In this document: piece after piece, positions 27,052 through 37,907 of the stretch
Layout of the letters: every line of letters begins with the position of its first letter
How positions within the stretch are numbered: the stretch's first letter is position 1
NCBI RefSeq assembly: GCF_000194155.1
Contig: NZ_GL877878.1
Location: 1,895,654-1,959,653 of the forward strand
From: Saccharopolyspora spinosa NRRL 18395
GTDB lineage: Bacteria; Actinomycetota; Actinomycetes; Mycobacteriales; Pseudonocardiaceae
Length of the DNA stretch: 64,000 nucleotides
Reading direction: 5' to 3'
The notes under the pieces: generated by a model
What the model was told of the DNA's origin: nothing
Database searches by the model: none
The model's input: the letters and a program-made list of their open reading frames with translations, nothing else
Position numbers and translations under genes: made by a program

Positions 27052-27669
27052 TCAGGCGAGGACGTACTCGTGCCAGTTGAGGTTCTCCGGGTTCCAGCGC
27101 ATGCCGCGGCTCTCCTTGAGCGCGCGCAGGGCCTGCATCGTGTGCGGCCAGCGGCGGATCACGTTCGCCAGCGCGACCGGGGTCATCAGGTCGGCGGTGC
27201 GCCGGTGATCACCGGGGCCGAGCAGCGCGATGCCGCCGGGCGTGGAGATGATGTCGGTCAGCGAGACCTGGCCGGACAGCGCAGCCTGCTCGACGCTGAG
27301 GATGCTTTGCGGCTGCAGTTCGGCCGGCCAGTTGTTGCGGTCGATGTCGGCGGCGACCGGCTGTTCGCAGCTGCCGCATCGGCATTGGACCTCGCTGGCC
27401 CAGCCGTGCTGCTTCCACGACCACACCGCAGCACCGCCGGTGTCCAGATCGGACAGCGCGGCGACGTGCGGCCAGGCCCCAACGACGACGCTGAGCACCG
27501 CCTTCTTCGAGGGTCTCGGGTTCCGGCCGGGCCCGTCGAAGGACCAGGTGCCTTCGTCGTCGCGGTGCACCCGCACCAGCGGGGCACGCATCGCCAGGAC
27601 GTCGGTGTCGACGTTCACTTCGGATTCCGGTGGCGTCTTGAGCTTCCAGTCCGTGTTCATCGCGGGCAT
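27052..27669 (-). CDS. Hypothetical protein with CRCGSC motif
   Basis: A 205-residue protein, starting MPAMNTDWKLKTPPES (or three codons later at ATG 27660). It contains one cysteine cluster, CRCGSCEQP, near residue 95, and a C-terminal block GMRWNPENLNWHEYVLA. I do not recognise the family. It lies just downstream of adnB's orientation unit on the same strand but is separated from it by 170 bp with no obvious promoter, so it may be transcribed with adnAB. Confidence 0.65.
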   Translation of the reverse strand: MPAMNTDWKLKTPPESEVNVDTDVLAMRAPLVRVHRDDEGTWSFDGPGRNPRPSKKAVLSVVVGAWPHVAALSDLDTGGAAVWSWKQHGWASEVQCRCGSCEQPVAADIDRNNWPAELQPQSILSVEQAALSGQVSLTDIISTPGGIALLGPGDHRRTADLMTPVALANVIRRWPHTMQALRALKESRGMRWNPENLNWHEYVLA

Positions 27670-27837
27670 AGTCGACCGCCGCGAACCGCGATCTCAAGCT
27701 CCGCCACCCGAACGTGTAGTCATCCTGGTGCGGCAGGTGATCCCGGCGACGCCGCCGTTTCCGCAGCTCGAGGCCCGCGGGTGTTTTCGGGTGCCGTGGC
27801 GCCGAACCGTGCTCACGACCCTGACCAGGCCAAACCG

Positions 27838-30800
27838 TCACTGCGCTGCGGGGACCGAGGTGATGAGGTTCCGGAGGCCGTCGGCGTCGAGGAGGTCGGC
27901 CGGGCGGAGCGTGTAGTCGTGGCGGACGTAGTGGAACGCCGCGCGGACCTTCGACAGCGGCGTTCCGGACAGTTCCGCCCAGGCCAGCCGGTATGCGGCG
28001 AGCTGCACCGACAGCGCCGGGACCTGGTCGCCTCCCGGCACCGCGCCGGTCTTCCAGTCGAGGACCGTCCAGCCTCCGTCGGCGTCGGCGAACACCGCGT
28101 CCATCCGGCCGCGCAGCACCACGCCCTCGACCTGTGTTTCGAACGGCACCTCGACGCGGTGCGGCGTGCGGTCCGCCCAGGATCCGGCGAGGAACGCCCG
28201 CTGCAGCTCGGCCAGGTCCTCGTGCACCGGCGCGGATTCGTCGGCTGCGCCGGGCAGTTCGTCGAAGTCCAGCAGCGCGGTCGAGGTGAACCGGTGCTCC
28301 AGCCAGGTGTGGAACGCGGTGCCGCGGCGGGTCATCGGGTTCGGCGGGAACGGCAGCGGTCGGCGCAGTCGCCGGGCGAGGCTGTCGGAATCCCCGGCGA
28401 GTTCGACGAGTTGGCTCACCGACAGGTGGTCCGGCAGCCGCACCTGCTCCCGCCGCTGCGCCGCCGCCGCGCGCTCGGCCAGCAGCACGTCGACGTCCCG
28501 CGACCAACCGTCCTCGTCGTCCTCCGGCTCCGCATCATCCACAGTGGACATCGCGGCCCGCACGAGCCCCGCGCCTTCGGCCACCGCCGCGCGGCGCGGA
28601 CCCAGCGGGTCCACCGGCCACTCCGCGCACCGCACGGCGTCGGCGAGCGGGTTCGTCGCGTCCTCGTCGGGTTCCGCCGTCCACAGGTCGATGTCCCCGG
28701 TCCCGGACCCGCGGAGCACCTCGGCCAGCTGCCGCAGGAAGCCCGACGGCCCCTTGGGCCGGTCACCGTTCTCTCCCCACCAGTGCCCGGACAGCAGCAA
28801 CGTCCGCTCTGAGCGCGTCACCGCGACGTAGAGCAGCCGACGCTCCTCGGCGAGCCGACGCTCCTCGAACTCCTCGTCGTGGATCCCAAGCGTCTCGGTG
28901 AGTTCCTTGCGGTCGAGCCCGGACAGCCGGTCGACGTCGAGCCGAGGCAGGTCTTCGGCGTCGCCGCGCAGTTCGGCGGGCAGTTCGGTGACCGAGCGCA
29001 GCCACGACGAGGACTTCCGCTTGCCGGGGAAGACGTCGTTGACGAGGTGCGGCACCGCGACGACCTGCCACTCCAGGCCCTTGGCCGCGTGCACCGTGAG
29101 CACTTGGACGCGGTCCTCGGCGACCTCGACCTCGCCTGGTTCCAGGCCGTCTTCGGCACGTTCGGCCGCTTCCAGGTAGTCCAGCAGCGCGGGCAGCGTG
29201 GCCGACGGGCTCGCGGTGGCGAAATCGGTGACCGCGTCGGCGAACGCGTCGAGGTGGATCCGCCCCGCGCCGACCGGCCGCGCGATGCTCTCGATGTCCA
29301 GCAGCAACGTCCGCTCGACGTCCGCGACGAGTTCGGGCAGCGGCTGGTCGAGGCGGCGCCGCAAGGTGGCGAGCTCACCTCCCAGACGTCGGATGCGCCG
29401 GTAGCCGTCGCCGGAATAGCGCTGCGCATTGCCGGGATCGTCAAGCGCGTCCACCAGCCCAGCCTGTTCCGCGTTCTCGCCCGGCAGCGCCGCGGTGACC
29501 ACAGCAGAGGGATCTGCGGTCTCCGGTGTCCCGAAGGCCTGCGTGCCGAGCTCCCGCGCGCGATCCCACAGCGCCGCGATGTCGGACGCCCCGAGACGCC
29601 AGCGCGAGCCGGTGAGCAGCCGCATCGCTGCCGTCCCGGCGAGCGGGTCCACCAGCAGCCGCAGTGCGCTGACCAGGTCGCGCACCTCGGGCTCGTCGAG
29701 CAGCCCACCGAGCCCGACGACCTCGACCGGCAGACCGCGTTCCCGCAGCGCCGCCGCGATGTCGGTCATGTCGGCGCGGCGGCGCACCAGCACCGCCGCG
29801 GTCGGCGGCCGTCCCGTCTCGTCCAGCGTCGCCTGCCACTGCGCGGTGACCTGGTCGGCGACCCAGTCGCGTTCGGCCCGCACGTGTTCGCTCAGCGCCA
29901 GCCGGATATCGCCGGCCTCGGCGCCGTCCCTGGCGCGCAGCTCGTCGACTTCCAGGCCGGTTTCGCGCAGCGGCCCCGAAACCGCATTGGCGGCGTGCAG
30001 GACTTCCGCCGGGTTGCGGAAGCTCGTCAGCAGCCCGTACCGGTGCGCCGGCGCCATTCGGCCGTCCTCGATGCGCGGGAAGTCGGTGGTGAAGCGCGGG
30101 AGGTTCGCCGCGCTCGCGCCGCGCCAGCCGTAGATGGCCTGCGCCGGGTCGCCGACCGACGTGACCGGTAGCGGGCGCTCGTGCCCGAACAGCGAGCGCA
30201 GCAGAACCCGTTGCGCGTGGCCGGTGTCCTGGTACTCGTCCAGCAGCACCGCGCCGTACCGGGCGCGTTCGCCGTCGACGACTTCGGGGTGTTCGGCGGC
30301 CAGCAGCGCGGCCAGCGACATCTGGTCGGCGAAGTCCATTGCGCCTTCGCGCCGCTTGCGCTGCGCGTATTCCTCGACCAGCGGCATCAGCGCGACCCGC
30401 AAGCGTTGCGCGGCAACGACTTTCACCAGGTCCTGCGGGAGGTTCGCGCGCTGCCCCTTGGCGCGCGGCGCGTTCTCGACCGCGTGGCAGAGCTTTTCGG
30501 CGTGCGTGCGCAGGTCGTCCGGGCTCACCAGGTGTTCGGCGAGCTCGCCGGCCAGCGACAGCAGGTAACCGGTCACAGTGGACGGGACCTTGTCCGTGTC
30601 GATGTCCTCGGTCCAGGTCGCGACCACGTTGTGCGCGAGCTGCCAGGACGCCGTCTCGGTCAGCAGTCGCGCGCCCGGCTCGACCGGTACCCGCAGGCCG
30701 TGCTCGCCGACGAGCCGCCCCGCGTAGGCGTGGTAGGTCAGCACCGTGGGCTCCTCGGTGAGCACCGCGGAGCGCAGCTGCCCGCTGGGATCGACCTCGT

Positions 30801-31185
30801 CGAGCAGCCCGGACCCGGCGAGCCGTCGCAGCCGGGCGCGCACCCGGTCGGCGAGCTGCCGCGCGGCCTTGCGGGTGAACGTCAGGCCGAGGATGCGCTC
30901 CGGCGTCACCAGCCGGTTGGCGACCAGCCAGACCACGCGGGCGGCCATCGTCTCCGTCTTCCCAGCGCCCGCACCCGCCACGACCAGCGCCGGCTCGGCG
31001 GGCGCGGCGATCACGGCGGCCTGCTCGGGGGTCGGCGGGTGCAGCCCGAGCGCCTGCGCGATCCGATGTGGACTGATTGCCGTTCCACCGGCGGCGGTAA
31101 CCGCTTGCGGAGTGGGACTAAGCCGCCGCGGGTTCTCAGAGGTCGCCTCGGGCGGACAGCCTCGACGCGGTGAATTGGCATTCAT
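27838..31185 (-). CDS. adnB: AdnB helicase-nuclease subunit
   Basis: A 1115-residue UvrD-like protein: Walker A GAGAGKT at 71-77, Walker B VLLDEYQDTGHAQRVLL, GDPAQAIYGWRGA and the C-terminal SF1 motif YVAVTRSERTLL; a RecB-type nuclease domain follows with GWTVLDWKTGAVPGG, holding the Asp and Lys of the active site. AdnAB is the actinobacterial double-strand-break end-resection motor-nuclease; AdnB is the leading 3'-5' motor. It lies 93 bp after adnA on the same strand. The N-terminal 35 residues are low complexity and the start could be later. Confidence 0.93.
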   Translation of the reverse strand: MNANSPRRGCPPEATSENPRRLSPTPQAVTAAGGTAISPHRIAQALGLHPPTPEQAAVIAAPAEPALVVAGAGAGKTETMAARVVWLVANRLVTPERILGLTFTRKAARQLADRVRARLRRLAGSGLLDEVDPSGQLRSAVLTEEPTVLTYHAYAGRLVGEHGLRVPVEPGARLLTETASWQLAHNVVATWTEDIDTDKVPSTVTGYLLSLAGELAEHLVSPDDLRTHAEKLCHAVENAPRAKGQRANLPQDLVKVVAAQRLRVALMPLVEEYAQRKRREGAMDFADQMSLAALLAAEHPEVVDGERARYGAVLLDEYQDTGHAQRVLLRSLFGHERPLPVTSVGDPAQAIYGWRGASAANLPRFTTDFPRIEDGRMAPAHRYGLLTSFRNPAEVLHAANAVSGPLRETGLEVDELRARDGAEAGDIRLALSEHVRAERDWVADQVTAQWQATLDETGRPPTAAVLVRRRADMTDIAAALRERGLPVEVVGLGGLLDEPEVRDLVSALRLLVDPLAGTAAMRLLTGSRWRLGASDIAALWDRARELGTQAFGTPETADPSAVVTAALPGENAEQAGLVDALDDPGNAQRYSGDGYRRIRRLGGELATLRRRLDQPLPELVADVERTLLLDIESIARPVGAGRIHLDAFADAVTDFATASPSATLPALLDYLEAAERAEDGLEPGEVEVAEDRVQVLTVHAAKGLEWQVVAVPHLVNDVFPGKRKSSSWLRSVTELPAELRGDAEDLPRLDVDRLSGLDRKELTETLGIHDEEFEERRLAEERRLLYVAVTRSERTLLLSGHWWGENGDRPKGPSGFLRQLAEVLRGSGTGDIDLWTAEPDEDATNPLADAVRCAEWPVDPLGPRRAAVAEGAGLVRAAMSTVDDAEPEDDEDGWSRDVDVLLAERAAAAQRREQVRLPDHLSVSQLVELAGDSDSLARRLRRPLPFPPNPMTRRGTAFHTWLEHRFTSTALLDFDELPGAADESAPVHEDLAELQRAFLAGSWADRTPHRVEVPFETQVEGVVLRGRMDAVFADADGGWTVLDWKTGAVPGGDQVPALSVQLAAYRLAWAELSGTPLSKVRAAFHYVRHDYTLRPADLLDADGLRNLITSVPAAQ

Positions 31186-31234
31186 GAGCCGAGGATCCCG
31201 GACCGAGGCGGCGTCCGGAACTCCCGCAGGGGGG

Positions 31235-31256
31235 CCGCTACCCGCACCGCTACGCG
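31235..31256. repeat. CCGCYACCCGCACCGCYACGCG motif between adnA and adnB
   Basis: A 22-nt motif, itself two copies of CCGCTAC 12 nt apart, lies in the 93-bp gap between adnA and adnB. The same motif (with C for T at two places) occurs at 45701-45739 in another intergenic region. Confidence 0.6.
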
Positions 31257-31278
31257 AACCATTTGAAACACTCTCCAG

Positions 31279-34200
31279 TCACTGCGCGACCTGTCTTCCG
31301 GCCGGGTGGACCGGACAGCAGGTGCGGGCCGGACAACGATCGCAGTCCGAGTTCTCGCTTGCCACATAGGCAGGTCCGAGGCTCGAAGCGGCGGCGGCGT
31401 GCACCACGTCGAGCCACACCTCGATCCGCTCGGCGTCCAGCGCCTGCTGGGCACGTTCGGTGGCCGCGCCCTTGCGGTCCGACTTCGCGACGTACAGCAG
31501 CCGCGCCCCGCCGGGTTCCTCGCCCACGCCGAACGCACCCAGCGCGGCGGCCAGCTGGTACACCGCCAGCTGCGGGTGCTCCTCCGCATCGCCCTTGCTG
31601 ACCGGTGTCTTCCCGGTCTTGACGTCGACCACCACCGGGCGGCCGTCGGCATCGGCCTCCAGCCGGTCCACGCGTCCGCGCAGTCGCAGCCACGGACCGC
31701 CCTCCCGGCCCGGAACCGTGATATCCAGGTCCTTCTCCACGCCGACCTGCGTGAGTTCGGCCCGGGACTGGACCAGCCAGGTCAGGAACGCGTCGAGCAT
31801 GCCCTCCACGCGCTTGCGCTCCTTGCGGGAGAACCACGGCGCACCGGCGTCAACGGATTCCCAGGCGTCGTCCAGGGCCTTGTGCAGCTGGTCGGTGTCC
31901 GCGCCGTCGGCGGCGGCCTGCACGAGCGCGTGCACGAGGGTGCCGGTGACGGAGGCGAGTTCGGCCGTGTCCTGGCCGCCGTGCCGCTCGACCATCCAGC
32001 GCAGCGGGCACTTCGCCAAAATATCCACAGTGGACGGCGACACCTTGACCGGATCGTCACCGGTCACCAGCGGCGTCGAGCTGGAGCTCGCCGGCAACCC
32101 GTACCAGGCCTCCGGGCTGGCGCCCGGAACCCCGGCGTTGGCCAGCCGCGCGAGCTGCGCCGCCGCCCGCTGCCGCCGCTGCGGCTCCGCCTCCGCATCG
32201 CACACCACCCGCCGCAGCTCGCCGACCAGATCCCCGAGCGCCAGGCCGCGTTCCGGGCGCGCGATCGGCCGCTCCACCGCATCGGGATCGCTGACCACGC
32301 CCTCCAGCTCGTCCAGGAACCGCGAGGGCTGCTCGTCCTCCCCGCGCACCGCGCTGACCAACAGGTTCCGCCGCGCCCGGCTCGCCGCGACGAGCAGCAG
32401 CCGCCGCTCCTCGGCCAGCAGCGGCGCGGTAGCCGACACCCGCTCGGCGTCCACCCCGGACAGCACGTCGACCAGCCGCTCCACGCCGAGCAGCGATCCG
32501 CGCAGCCGCAGGTCGGGCCAAATGCCTTCCTGCACACCGGGAATCGCCACGACCTCCCACTCCCGGCCGCTCGCGGCATGCGCCGTCAGCACCGACACGG
32601 AGTTGTCCCGGGGGGCGGTGGGCGCCAGCGAGCTACCCGCGATCTGCTGGCTGGTCAGGTAATCCGCGAAACTGGCGACGTCCGCACCCGGCAACCTGTC
32701 GACGTACTGGGCGGCCGCGTCGAACAGCGACACCACGGCGTCGAGATCGCGGTCGGCCTGCACCCCGACCGCGCCGTGCCGCTCCGACTGCGCCACCCAG
32801 CGCTTCTCCAGACCGCTGGCCTTCCACACCCGCCACAGCGTTTCTTCCACGGTGTGCCCGGCTGCGACGGAGTCGGCCGCGTTGCGCAGCAGCGCCGCGA
32901 GGCGGCGAGCGGGCCTGGCGGCGGAATCTTCCAGAGCAGCGAGGCGGTCGCCGTCCTGCAACACCTCCACCAGCAGCTCTCCGCTGGCCCGGCTCCCGCC
33001 TGCGGCGAGCTCCAGGCGGCGCAGCCCCCGGCGAAGCCGCCGCAGCGCGAGCGGATCGGCGCCGCCGAGCGACGAGGCAAGCAGCTCAGCGGCAGCGTCC
33101 GCGTCGAGCGCCTGCGGGCGCGCAGCGCAGCGCAGCAGCGTCAGCAGCGGCCGGACGGCATTGCGCTGCGCTAGCGGAATGCCGTCGACCGGCAGCGCGA
33201 TGGGCACACCGGCGGCCAGCAACGCGCGGCGAAGCACCGGAAGTGACAGGCCGGTCGACCGGACCACGACGGCCATCTCCGACCAGGCGATCTCGTCGAG
33301 CAGGTGGGCTCGGCGGAGCTGATCCGCCACCCACGCGGCCTCCTGCGCCTCGGTGGCCAGCAGGCGCACCTGGATCGAACCATCTCGCCCGTTCTCGGGC
33401 TCGACCAGCTCGCGCTGGGGGCCCGTCCCCGGCAGCCGCGAGGCCAGCCGCTGCACCGCCTCCCGGACCGCCTTGGACATGCGGTGGTCGACGGTGAGGA
33501 CCTCGGTGTTCGTGCCGTCCGGGTCGGCGTCCAGCAGGCAGCGCGGGTCGGCGCCGCGGAAGGAGTACACGGCCTGGTCGGGGTCGCCGGCCAGCACGAA
33601 CTCGGCGGCCGTGTCGCCGAGCCGCCGGATCAGCCAGTACTGCTGGGGGTCCAGGTGCTGCGCGTCGTCGACGAACACGTAGCGCACCCGGTCCTGCTCG
33701 GCCGCCAGCAGGCCGGGATCGGTGTCGAACGCCAGCAGCGCCGAGCCGATCAGCTCCGCGGCGTCCAGTGCGGGGGCTTGCGCACCGCCAGCCCCGCGCA
33801 GCAGCGTGACCTGCTCGTACTGCCGCGCGAACCGACCGGCGGCGATCCATTCTGGACGGTTGTGCCGGCGGCCGAGGTTGACCAGCTGCTCGGGCCCGAC
33901 GCCGCGTTCCGCAGCGCGCAGCAGCAGATCCCGCAGTTCCTCGGCGAAGCCGGGCACGGTCAACGCCGGTCGCAGCGTCTCCGGCCAGTCCTTCGCACCG
34001 GTCTCGACATCTCCGGCCAGCAGGTCTCGCACGAGCGCGTCCTGGTCCGGGCCGTTGAGCAGCTGCGGGGGCGGCAGCTGGTCGCGCACCGCCTGCAACC
34101 GCAGCACCGCGAAGGCGTACGAGTGGACGGTCCGGACCAGCGGTTCGGGCGCGGTGCGCAGTTCTTCCGAAGAACCGGTGAGCAACCTGGTGATTTCGGT

Positions 34201-34449
34201 GCGCATCCAGGCCGCAGCGCGCCGACTCCCGGTCAGGACCAGGACGTTCTCCGGAGACACCTCGTGGTTGCGGATGCGGTCGGCGGCCAGCTGCGCGATC
34301 AGCGTGCTCTTGCCGGTGCCTGGTCCACCGAGGACCCGGAGGAGGCCGTAGCGATGCGCCAACGCCCGCTGTCCGGCTGCGTCCCAGTTCGTCCGCCTAC
34401 GAGCGGTTTCAGCTCGGCGAACGAGGACGGGCGTGGTCGGGGATGGCAC
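31279..34449 (-). CDS. adnA: AdnA helicase-nuclease subunit
   Basis: A 1056-residue protein: degenerate-helicase Walker A GGPGTGKS at 41-48, [17 protein letters not shown] as Walker [16 protein letters not shown], and a C-terminal nuclease domain with [16 protein letters not shown]. The extreme C-terminus has a cysteine cluster ([15 protein letters not shown]) which, with an upstream Cys (LAKCPLRWM), fits an AddB-like Fe-S cluster. It forms the heterodimer with AdnB, encoded immediately downstream. Both subunits appear intact. Confidence 0.93.
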   Translation of the reverse strand: MPSPTTPVLVRRAETARRRTNWDAAGQRALAHRYGLLRVLGGPGTGKSTLIAQLAADRIRNHEVSPENVLVLTGSRRAAAWMRTEITRLLTGSSEELRTAPEPLVRTVHSYAFAVLRLQAVRDQLPPPQLLNGPDQDALVRDLLAGDVETGAKDWPETLRPALTVPGFAEELRDLLLRAAERGVGPEQLVNLGRRHNRPEWIAAGRFARQYEQVTLLRGAGGAQAPALDAAELIGSALLAFDTDPGLLAAEQDRVRYVFVDDAQHLDPQQYWLIRRLGDTAAEFVLAGDPDQAVYSFRGADPRCLLDADPDGTNTEVLTVDHRMSKAVREAVQRLASRLPGTGPQRELVEPENGRDGSIQVRLLATEAQEAAWVADQLRRAHLLDEIAWSEMAVVVRSTGLSLPVLRRALLAAGVPIALPVDGIPLAQRNAVRPLLTLLRCAARPQALDADAAAELLASSLGGADPLALRRLRRGLRRLELAAGGSRASGELLVEVLQDGDRLAALEDSAARPARRLAALLRNAADSVAAGHTVEETLWRVWKASGLEKRWVAQSERHGAVGVQADRDLDAVVSLFDAAAQYVDRLPGADVASFADYLTSQQIAGSSLAPTAPRDNSVSVLTAHAASGREWEVVAIPGVQEGIWPDLRLRGSLLGVERLVDVLSGVDAERVSATAPLLAEERRLLLVAASRARRNLLVSAVRGEDEQPSRFLDELEGVVSDPDAVERPIARPERGLALGDLVGELRRVVCDAEAEPQRRQRAAAQLARLANAGVPGASPEAWYGLPASSSSTPLVTGDDPVKVSPSTVDILAKCPLRWMVERHGGQDTAELASVTGTLVHALVQAAADGADTDQLHKALDDAWESVDAGAPWFSRKERKRVEGMLDAFLTWLVQSRAELTQVGVEKDLDITVPGREGGPWLRLRGRVDRLEADADGRPVVVDVKTGKTPVSKGDAEEHPQLAVYQLAAALGAFGVGEEPGGARLLYVAKSDRKGAATERAQQALDAERIEVWLDVVHAAAASSLGPAYVASENSDCDRCPARTCCPVHPAGRQVAQ

Positions 34450-34650
34450 GCATCGATGGAATCACGCGCCGGTGACAAGGTCGCGCAGGGCTCGCGGATA
34501 GCTCCCGCTCAACGGGAAATTCACGGAACCTTTTGGTGGTGCAAACCAATTTCCCCCTCTGGCAATGTGACGATCATCACATTGCCTACCCCGGCTGTGA
34601 CCAGCGGAATCGTGCCCCGGGCGCGATCGAACCCCCCTTATGGAGGAACC

Positions 34651-35634
34651 GTGAGCAAGGTCCGAAAATGCCTGCTCGGCTGCGCCGCGGTCGCCGGTGC
34701 GTTGACCATCGGCGCGGTGCCCGCGCTCAGCGCGGAGACCCCGGCCCCGGCCTCGAACACCGCGGCGTCACCGGTCGCCGCGTCCCCGTACCTCTACAAC
34801 GGCTGGGGCAACCCACCCAAGCCCGGCGAGGTGATGAGCGCCACCGGCATCAAGGACTTCACCCTGGCCTTCATCCTCTCCGACGGCAGCTGCAACCCGG
34901 CCTGGGACGGCACCCGTCCGCTGGACGCCGACAAGGCTGTCATCGACGAGATCCGCGCCGGCGGCGGCGACGTCGTCCCGTCCATCGGCGGTTGGGCCGG
35001 CAACAAGCTCGGCGAGTTCTGCCAGGACCCGCAGGCGCTGGCCGGCGCCTACCAGAAGGTCATCGACGCCCACGGGCTCAAGGCCATCGACATCGACATC
35101 GAGGCCAGCGAGTTCGAGACGCCGGCCGTGCAGGACCGGGTGCTGGAGGCACTGAAGATCGTCAAGGAGGCCAACCCGGGCCTGCAGACCGTGGTCACCT
35201 TCCCGACGCTGAACACCGGTCCGAACGACGCGGGCAAGCGGATGGTCAGCCGGGCCAACGAGATCGGCTCCAACGTCGACGTGTGGACGCAGATGCCGTT
35301 CAACTTCGGCGGTTCGGACATGGCGGCCGACACGATCAACGCCACCGAAGGCCTGAAGGAGGTGCTCAAGAGCACCTTCGGCTACCGCGACGCGGAGGCC
35401 TACGCGCACGCGGGCATCTCGTCGATGAACGGCAAGACCGACGCGGGCGAGACCGTCGACCAGGCCGCGTTCCAGAAGATGGCCGACTACGCCGAGGAGA
35501 AGGGCCTCGGCCGCTTCACCTTCTGGTCGCTCAACCGGGACCGCCCGTGCGGCGGGGGCGGTGCGGACTCCTGTAGCGGCATCGACCAGCAGCCGTGGGA
35601 GTTCACCAAGATCGTGGCGGGCTTCCAGGGCTGA
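34651..35634 (+). CDS. Secreted GH18-type glycoside hydrolase (chitinase-like)
   Basis: A 327-residue protein from GTG 34651 with GGAGG eight bases upstream. It has a signal peptide (residues 1-28, ending ALSAET), then a TIM-barrel with the GH18 motifs SIGGW (111-115) and AIDIDIE (145-151), the last matching DxxDxDxE with Glu151 as acid/base. The WSLNRDRPC segment near residue 300 is typical of bacterial ChiA/ChiC-like enzymes. The family hydrolyses chitin or related N-acetylglucosaminyl polymers; no binding module is present. It is likely monocistronic, with about 200 bp of upstream regulatory DNA. Confidence 0.92.
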   Translation: MSKVRKCLLGCAAVAGALTIGAVPALSAETPAPASNTAASPVAASPYLYNGWGNPPKPGEVMSATGIKDFTLAFILSDGSCNPAWDGTRPLDADKAVIDEIRAGGGDVVPSIGGWAGNKLGEFCQDPQALAGAYQKVIDAHGLKAIDIDIEASEFETPAVQDRVLEALKIVKEANPGLQTVVTFPTLNTGPNDAGKRMVSRANEIGSNVDVWTQMPFNFGGSDMAADTINATEGLKEVLKSTFGYRDAEAYAHAGISSMNGKTDAGETVDQAAFQKMADYAEEKGLGRFTFWSLNRDRPCGGGGADSCSGIDQQPWEFTKIVAGFQG

Positions 35635-35784
35635 TCATCTCCGAGGATCGAACGTTCCCGCTGGTCAGGGCCCGCGAATGCCGCTGGGTGCCAGGGCGCC
35701 GCAACGCACTCGTGGGCACCTGCCGTCTTCGCCGGGCCGGTGCGGCTTGTCCCGCACCCCCGCCACGGGAGTACCTTCGGGCTC

Positions 35785-36072
35785 GTGGACGAGGAGGCGG
35801 TGGAGCAGGTGCGGGCCGTGGTGGCGTCGATCCCGCCCGGGTCGGTGCTGTCCTACGGCGACGTGGCCGAGCTCGCGGGCCTGCGCTCGGCGCGGCTGGT
35901 GGGCCGCATCCTCGCCGAAGACGGCGGCGATCTGCCGTGGCACCGCGTCCTGCGCTCCAACGGCACGGTCGCCGACCACCTGCGCCGCCGCCAGCTGGAA
36001 CTCCTGCGAGCCGAAGGCGTTCTCGCCGACGGCGCCCGCATCGACATGCGCCACTACCGCTGGGGCGCCTGA
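35785..36072 (+). CDS. Alkyltransferase-like (ATL) DNA repair protein
   Basis: A 95-residue MGMT-fold protein from GTG 35785. The helix-turn-helix and LSYGDVAELAG segment match the Ogt C-terminal domain. Where alkyltransferases have PCHR, this has PWHRV (51-55): the acceptor cysteine is Trp, the classic mark of ATL proteins, which flip and flag O6-alkylguanine for nucleotide-excision repair instead of removing it. The homologue in the same place is Rv3204. The GH18 gene ends 150 bp upstream. Confidence 0.9.
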   Translation: MDEEAVEQVRAVVASIPPGSVLSYGDVAELAGLRSARLVGRILAEDGGDLPWHRVLRSNGTVADHLRRRQLELLRAEGVLADGARIDMRHYRWGA

Positions 36073-36111
36073 CCCCGAGCGACAAGCACAAGACCGTCCT
36101 GTTTGGACAAA

Positions 36112-36933
36112 CTACTTCCCCGTGCGCTTCGGCAATTCGTCGGCCACTAGCCGCACCAGAGACGCAGTGCGGGCGCGGTCCGGCAGCGCATACGGCAGGC
36201 CCGCGGCGGCGATCGGCGCCGCCGTGACCGGTCCGACACAGGCGATGAACACCTTGTTGCGCAACGTTTCTCGGAACAGCTCGCCCCGCCCGGTGCGATC
36301 CGCACGTGCCAGCAGGTTCGTCGCGGCCGGAGCGCTGGTGAACGGCAGCGCATCCACCTCGCCCCGCACCACCGCGTCGATCAACCGGTCCAGCGCGGGC
36401 AGATCCACCGGATCCGTCCACCGGTAGACGGTCACCGGCACCACCTCGGCACCGGCCGCCCGCAGGGCCTCCCGGAACTGCAACATCGGATCGCCGTGCA
36501 CCTGGAGCACAACCCGCTTCCCGCTGAGATCGCGTGCCAGCAAGCGCTCCAAGACCTCGGCCGACTCCTCCGACGGCGAGGTCCACGACTCCACCAAACC
36601 GGCGCCGCGAACCGCGCCCCGCACCTTCGCACCACGCGCCAGGATCTCGGCCGAGCGCAGCTGCGCCAACAACCGGTCACCGACGCCGTTGGCCTGCGCC
36701 GACTCGATCCAGCCCCGGAACCCGACCCCGGTGACCGCGACGACGTGATCGACCGGCGCGGCCAGGACTTCCTCGGTCGCTGCGGCCAACTCGCCGTCCT
36801 CGGGCAACGGCACCGTGTGCATCGCCGCTCCGAAGAGCACGCGGGCACCGCGCCGGGCGAACAACGCCCCGATCTCAGCGGCCTTGCGTTCCGCCGTCAC
36901 GCCGACGGTGAAGCCGCTCAACACTCCCTGCAC
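36112..36933 (-). CDS. Uroporphyrinogen-III synthase-like protein
   Basis: A 273-residue protein with the two-domain HemD fold: GFTVGVTAERKAAEIGALF at the N-terminus, PVDHVVAVTGVGFRGWIE in the middle, and the C-terminal ACVGPVTAAPIAAAGL plus a Thr/Ser-rich substrate region (LPFTSAPAATN). It should cyclise hydroxymethylbilane to uroporphyrinogen III, but stands alone, away from hemA/hemC; such isolated copies are common in actinobacteria and may be paralogues. The start (ATG 36933) is well placed. Confidence 0.85.
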   Translation of the reverse strand: MQGVLSGFTVGVTAERKAAEIGALFARRGARVLFGAAMHTVPLPEDGELAAATEEVLAAPVDHVVAVTGVGFRGWIESAQANGVGDRLLAQLRSAEILARGAKVRGAVRGAGLVESWTSPSEESAEVLERLLARDLSGKRVVLQVHGDPMLQFREALRAAGAEVVPVTVYRWTDPVDLPALDRLIDAVVRGEVDALPFTSAPAATNLLARADRTGRGELFRETLRNKVFIACVGPVTAAPIAAAGLPYALPDRARTASLVRLVADELPKRTGK

Positions 36934-36969
36934 GCCCCAATACTCACACAGCGCGAGAAGAGCAGGGGC

Positions 36970-37767
36970 TCAGAGAACTTCGAGAACCATCTGGGAAGCG
37001 CGCTCCAGCCCGGTAAGGGTCTGCGAGGACGAGCGCGGGTGCAGGGCGTGCACCGCGAGCCGGAACAGCAGGGCGCGCAGCAGCGCCTGCGGCCAATCGG
37101 TGAGGTGCGACCAGCGCTCCACTATGGCCGGGTCGGCACCACCCCACGCCAAGGCGTCGATCACCACCACCGCCGCGGCCCACTCCGCGGACCGCCAGTA
37201 CGGGTTGAAGTCGATGATGCCGGGCGGCGCGTCCTCTGTGAACAGCACGTTGCCGAACAGGTCCCCGTGCACCACCTGTGGCCGCAGCTGAACCTCCCGC
37301 CGCGACCCGGCGAGCACGTCGTAGAGCCGGCCGCCCTTCTCCTGCGGCAGCACGTATTCCTCTTCGCCCCAGGCCATCCGGTCGGCCAAGGCGTAGATGT
37401 CCTGCCGCGCCTGCAGGAACCTCGGCCGGGCCAGGAACCGGCTCGCCGAGTGCAGCCGCAGCGACATGGCCACCACGTCGTCGTGCCGGGGCTCCGCCTG
37501 CCCGGCGAGGTTGCGGCTGGCCGACCAGCCGGACACCACCCAGCGCCCGTCGGTGGACCGCACCGGGCGGGACACCCGCACCTCGTCGGGCTCCAGCAGG
37601 TCCAGCGTCTGCGCCACCCATGCGGCCTCGGCGGTGTTGGCGGCGGGCTTGAGCACGATCCCGCCGCACCGCCAGGCGACCGCACCGTCTAGCGGCTCGG
37701 GTTCTTCGACGCGCGCGCCGAATGCCGCGCGCACGTGCGGCGGTGGCGGCTCCGGCGTATGACTCAC
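36970..37767 (-). CDS. TIGR02569 family, aminoglycoside-phosphotransferase-like protein
   Basis: A 265-residue protein from GTG 37767 (VSHTPEPPPPHVRAAFGA). It has the kinase-like catalytic loop VVHGDLFGNVLF and GIIDFNPYWR, equivalent to HxDxxxxN and the DxD metal site of APH-type kinases. I recognise the actinobacterial TIGR02569 family (Rv3205c). The substrate is unknown. It is one of the conserved genes between the ATL gene and moeZ. Confidence 0.88.
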   Translation of the reverse strand: MSHTPEPPPPHVRAAFGARVEEPEPLDGAVAWRCGGIVLKPAANTAEAAWVAQTLDLLEPDEVRVSRPVRSTDGRWVVSGWSASRNLAGQAEPRHDDVVAMSLRLHSASRFLARPRFLQARQDIYALADRMAWGEEEYVLPQEKGGRLYDVLAGSRREVQLRPQVVHGDLFGNVLFTEDAPPGIIDFNPYWRSAEWAAAVVVIDALAWGGADPAIVERWSHLTDWPQALLRALLFRLAVHALHPRSSSQTLTGLERASQMVLEVL

Positions 37768-37847
37768 GGGCGAAACGCTACCTCGATGATCGCAATTTCC
37801 GCAGCAGGCCACTCCGTGCGCCGCGAACACGACATGCCGACATACCA

Positions 37848-37882
37848 CGGGTCGGTGGGCGGAAACACCGCCCACCGACCCG
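37848..37882 (-). terminator. Terminator of moeZ
   Basis: A perfect 15-bp stem (CGGGTCGGTGGGCGG at 37848-37862, complement at 37868-37882) with a 5-nt loop begins 26 nt beyond the moeZ stop codon. Confidence 0.8.
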
Positions 37883-37907
37883 CGAAAACCCGATCAACGA
37901 CCGGAGA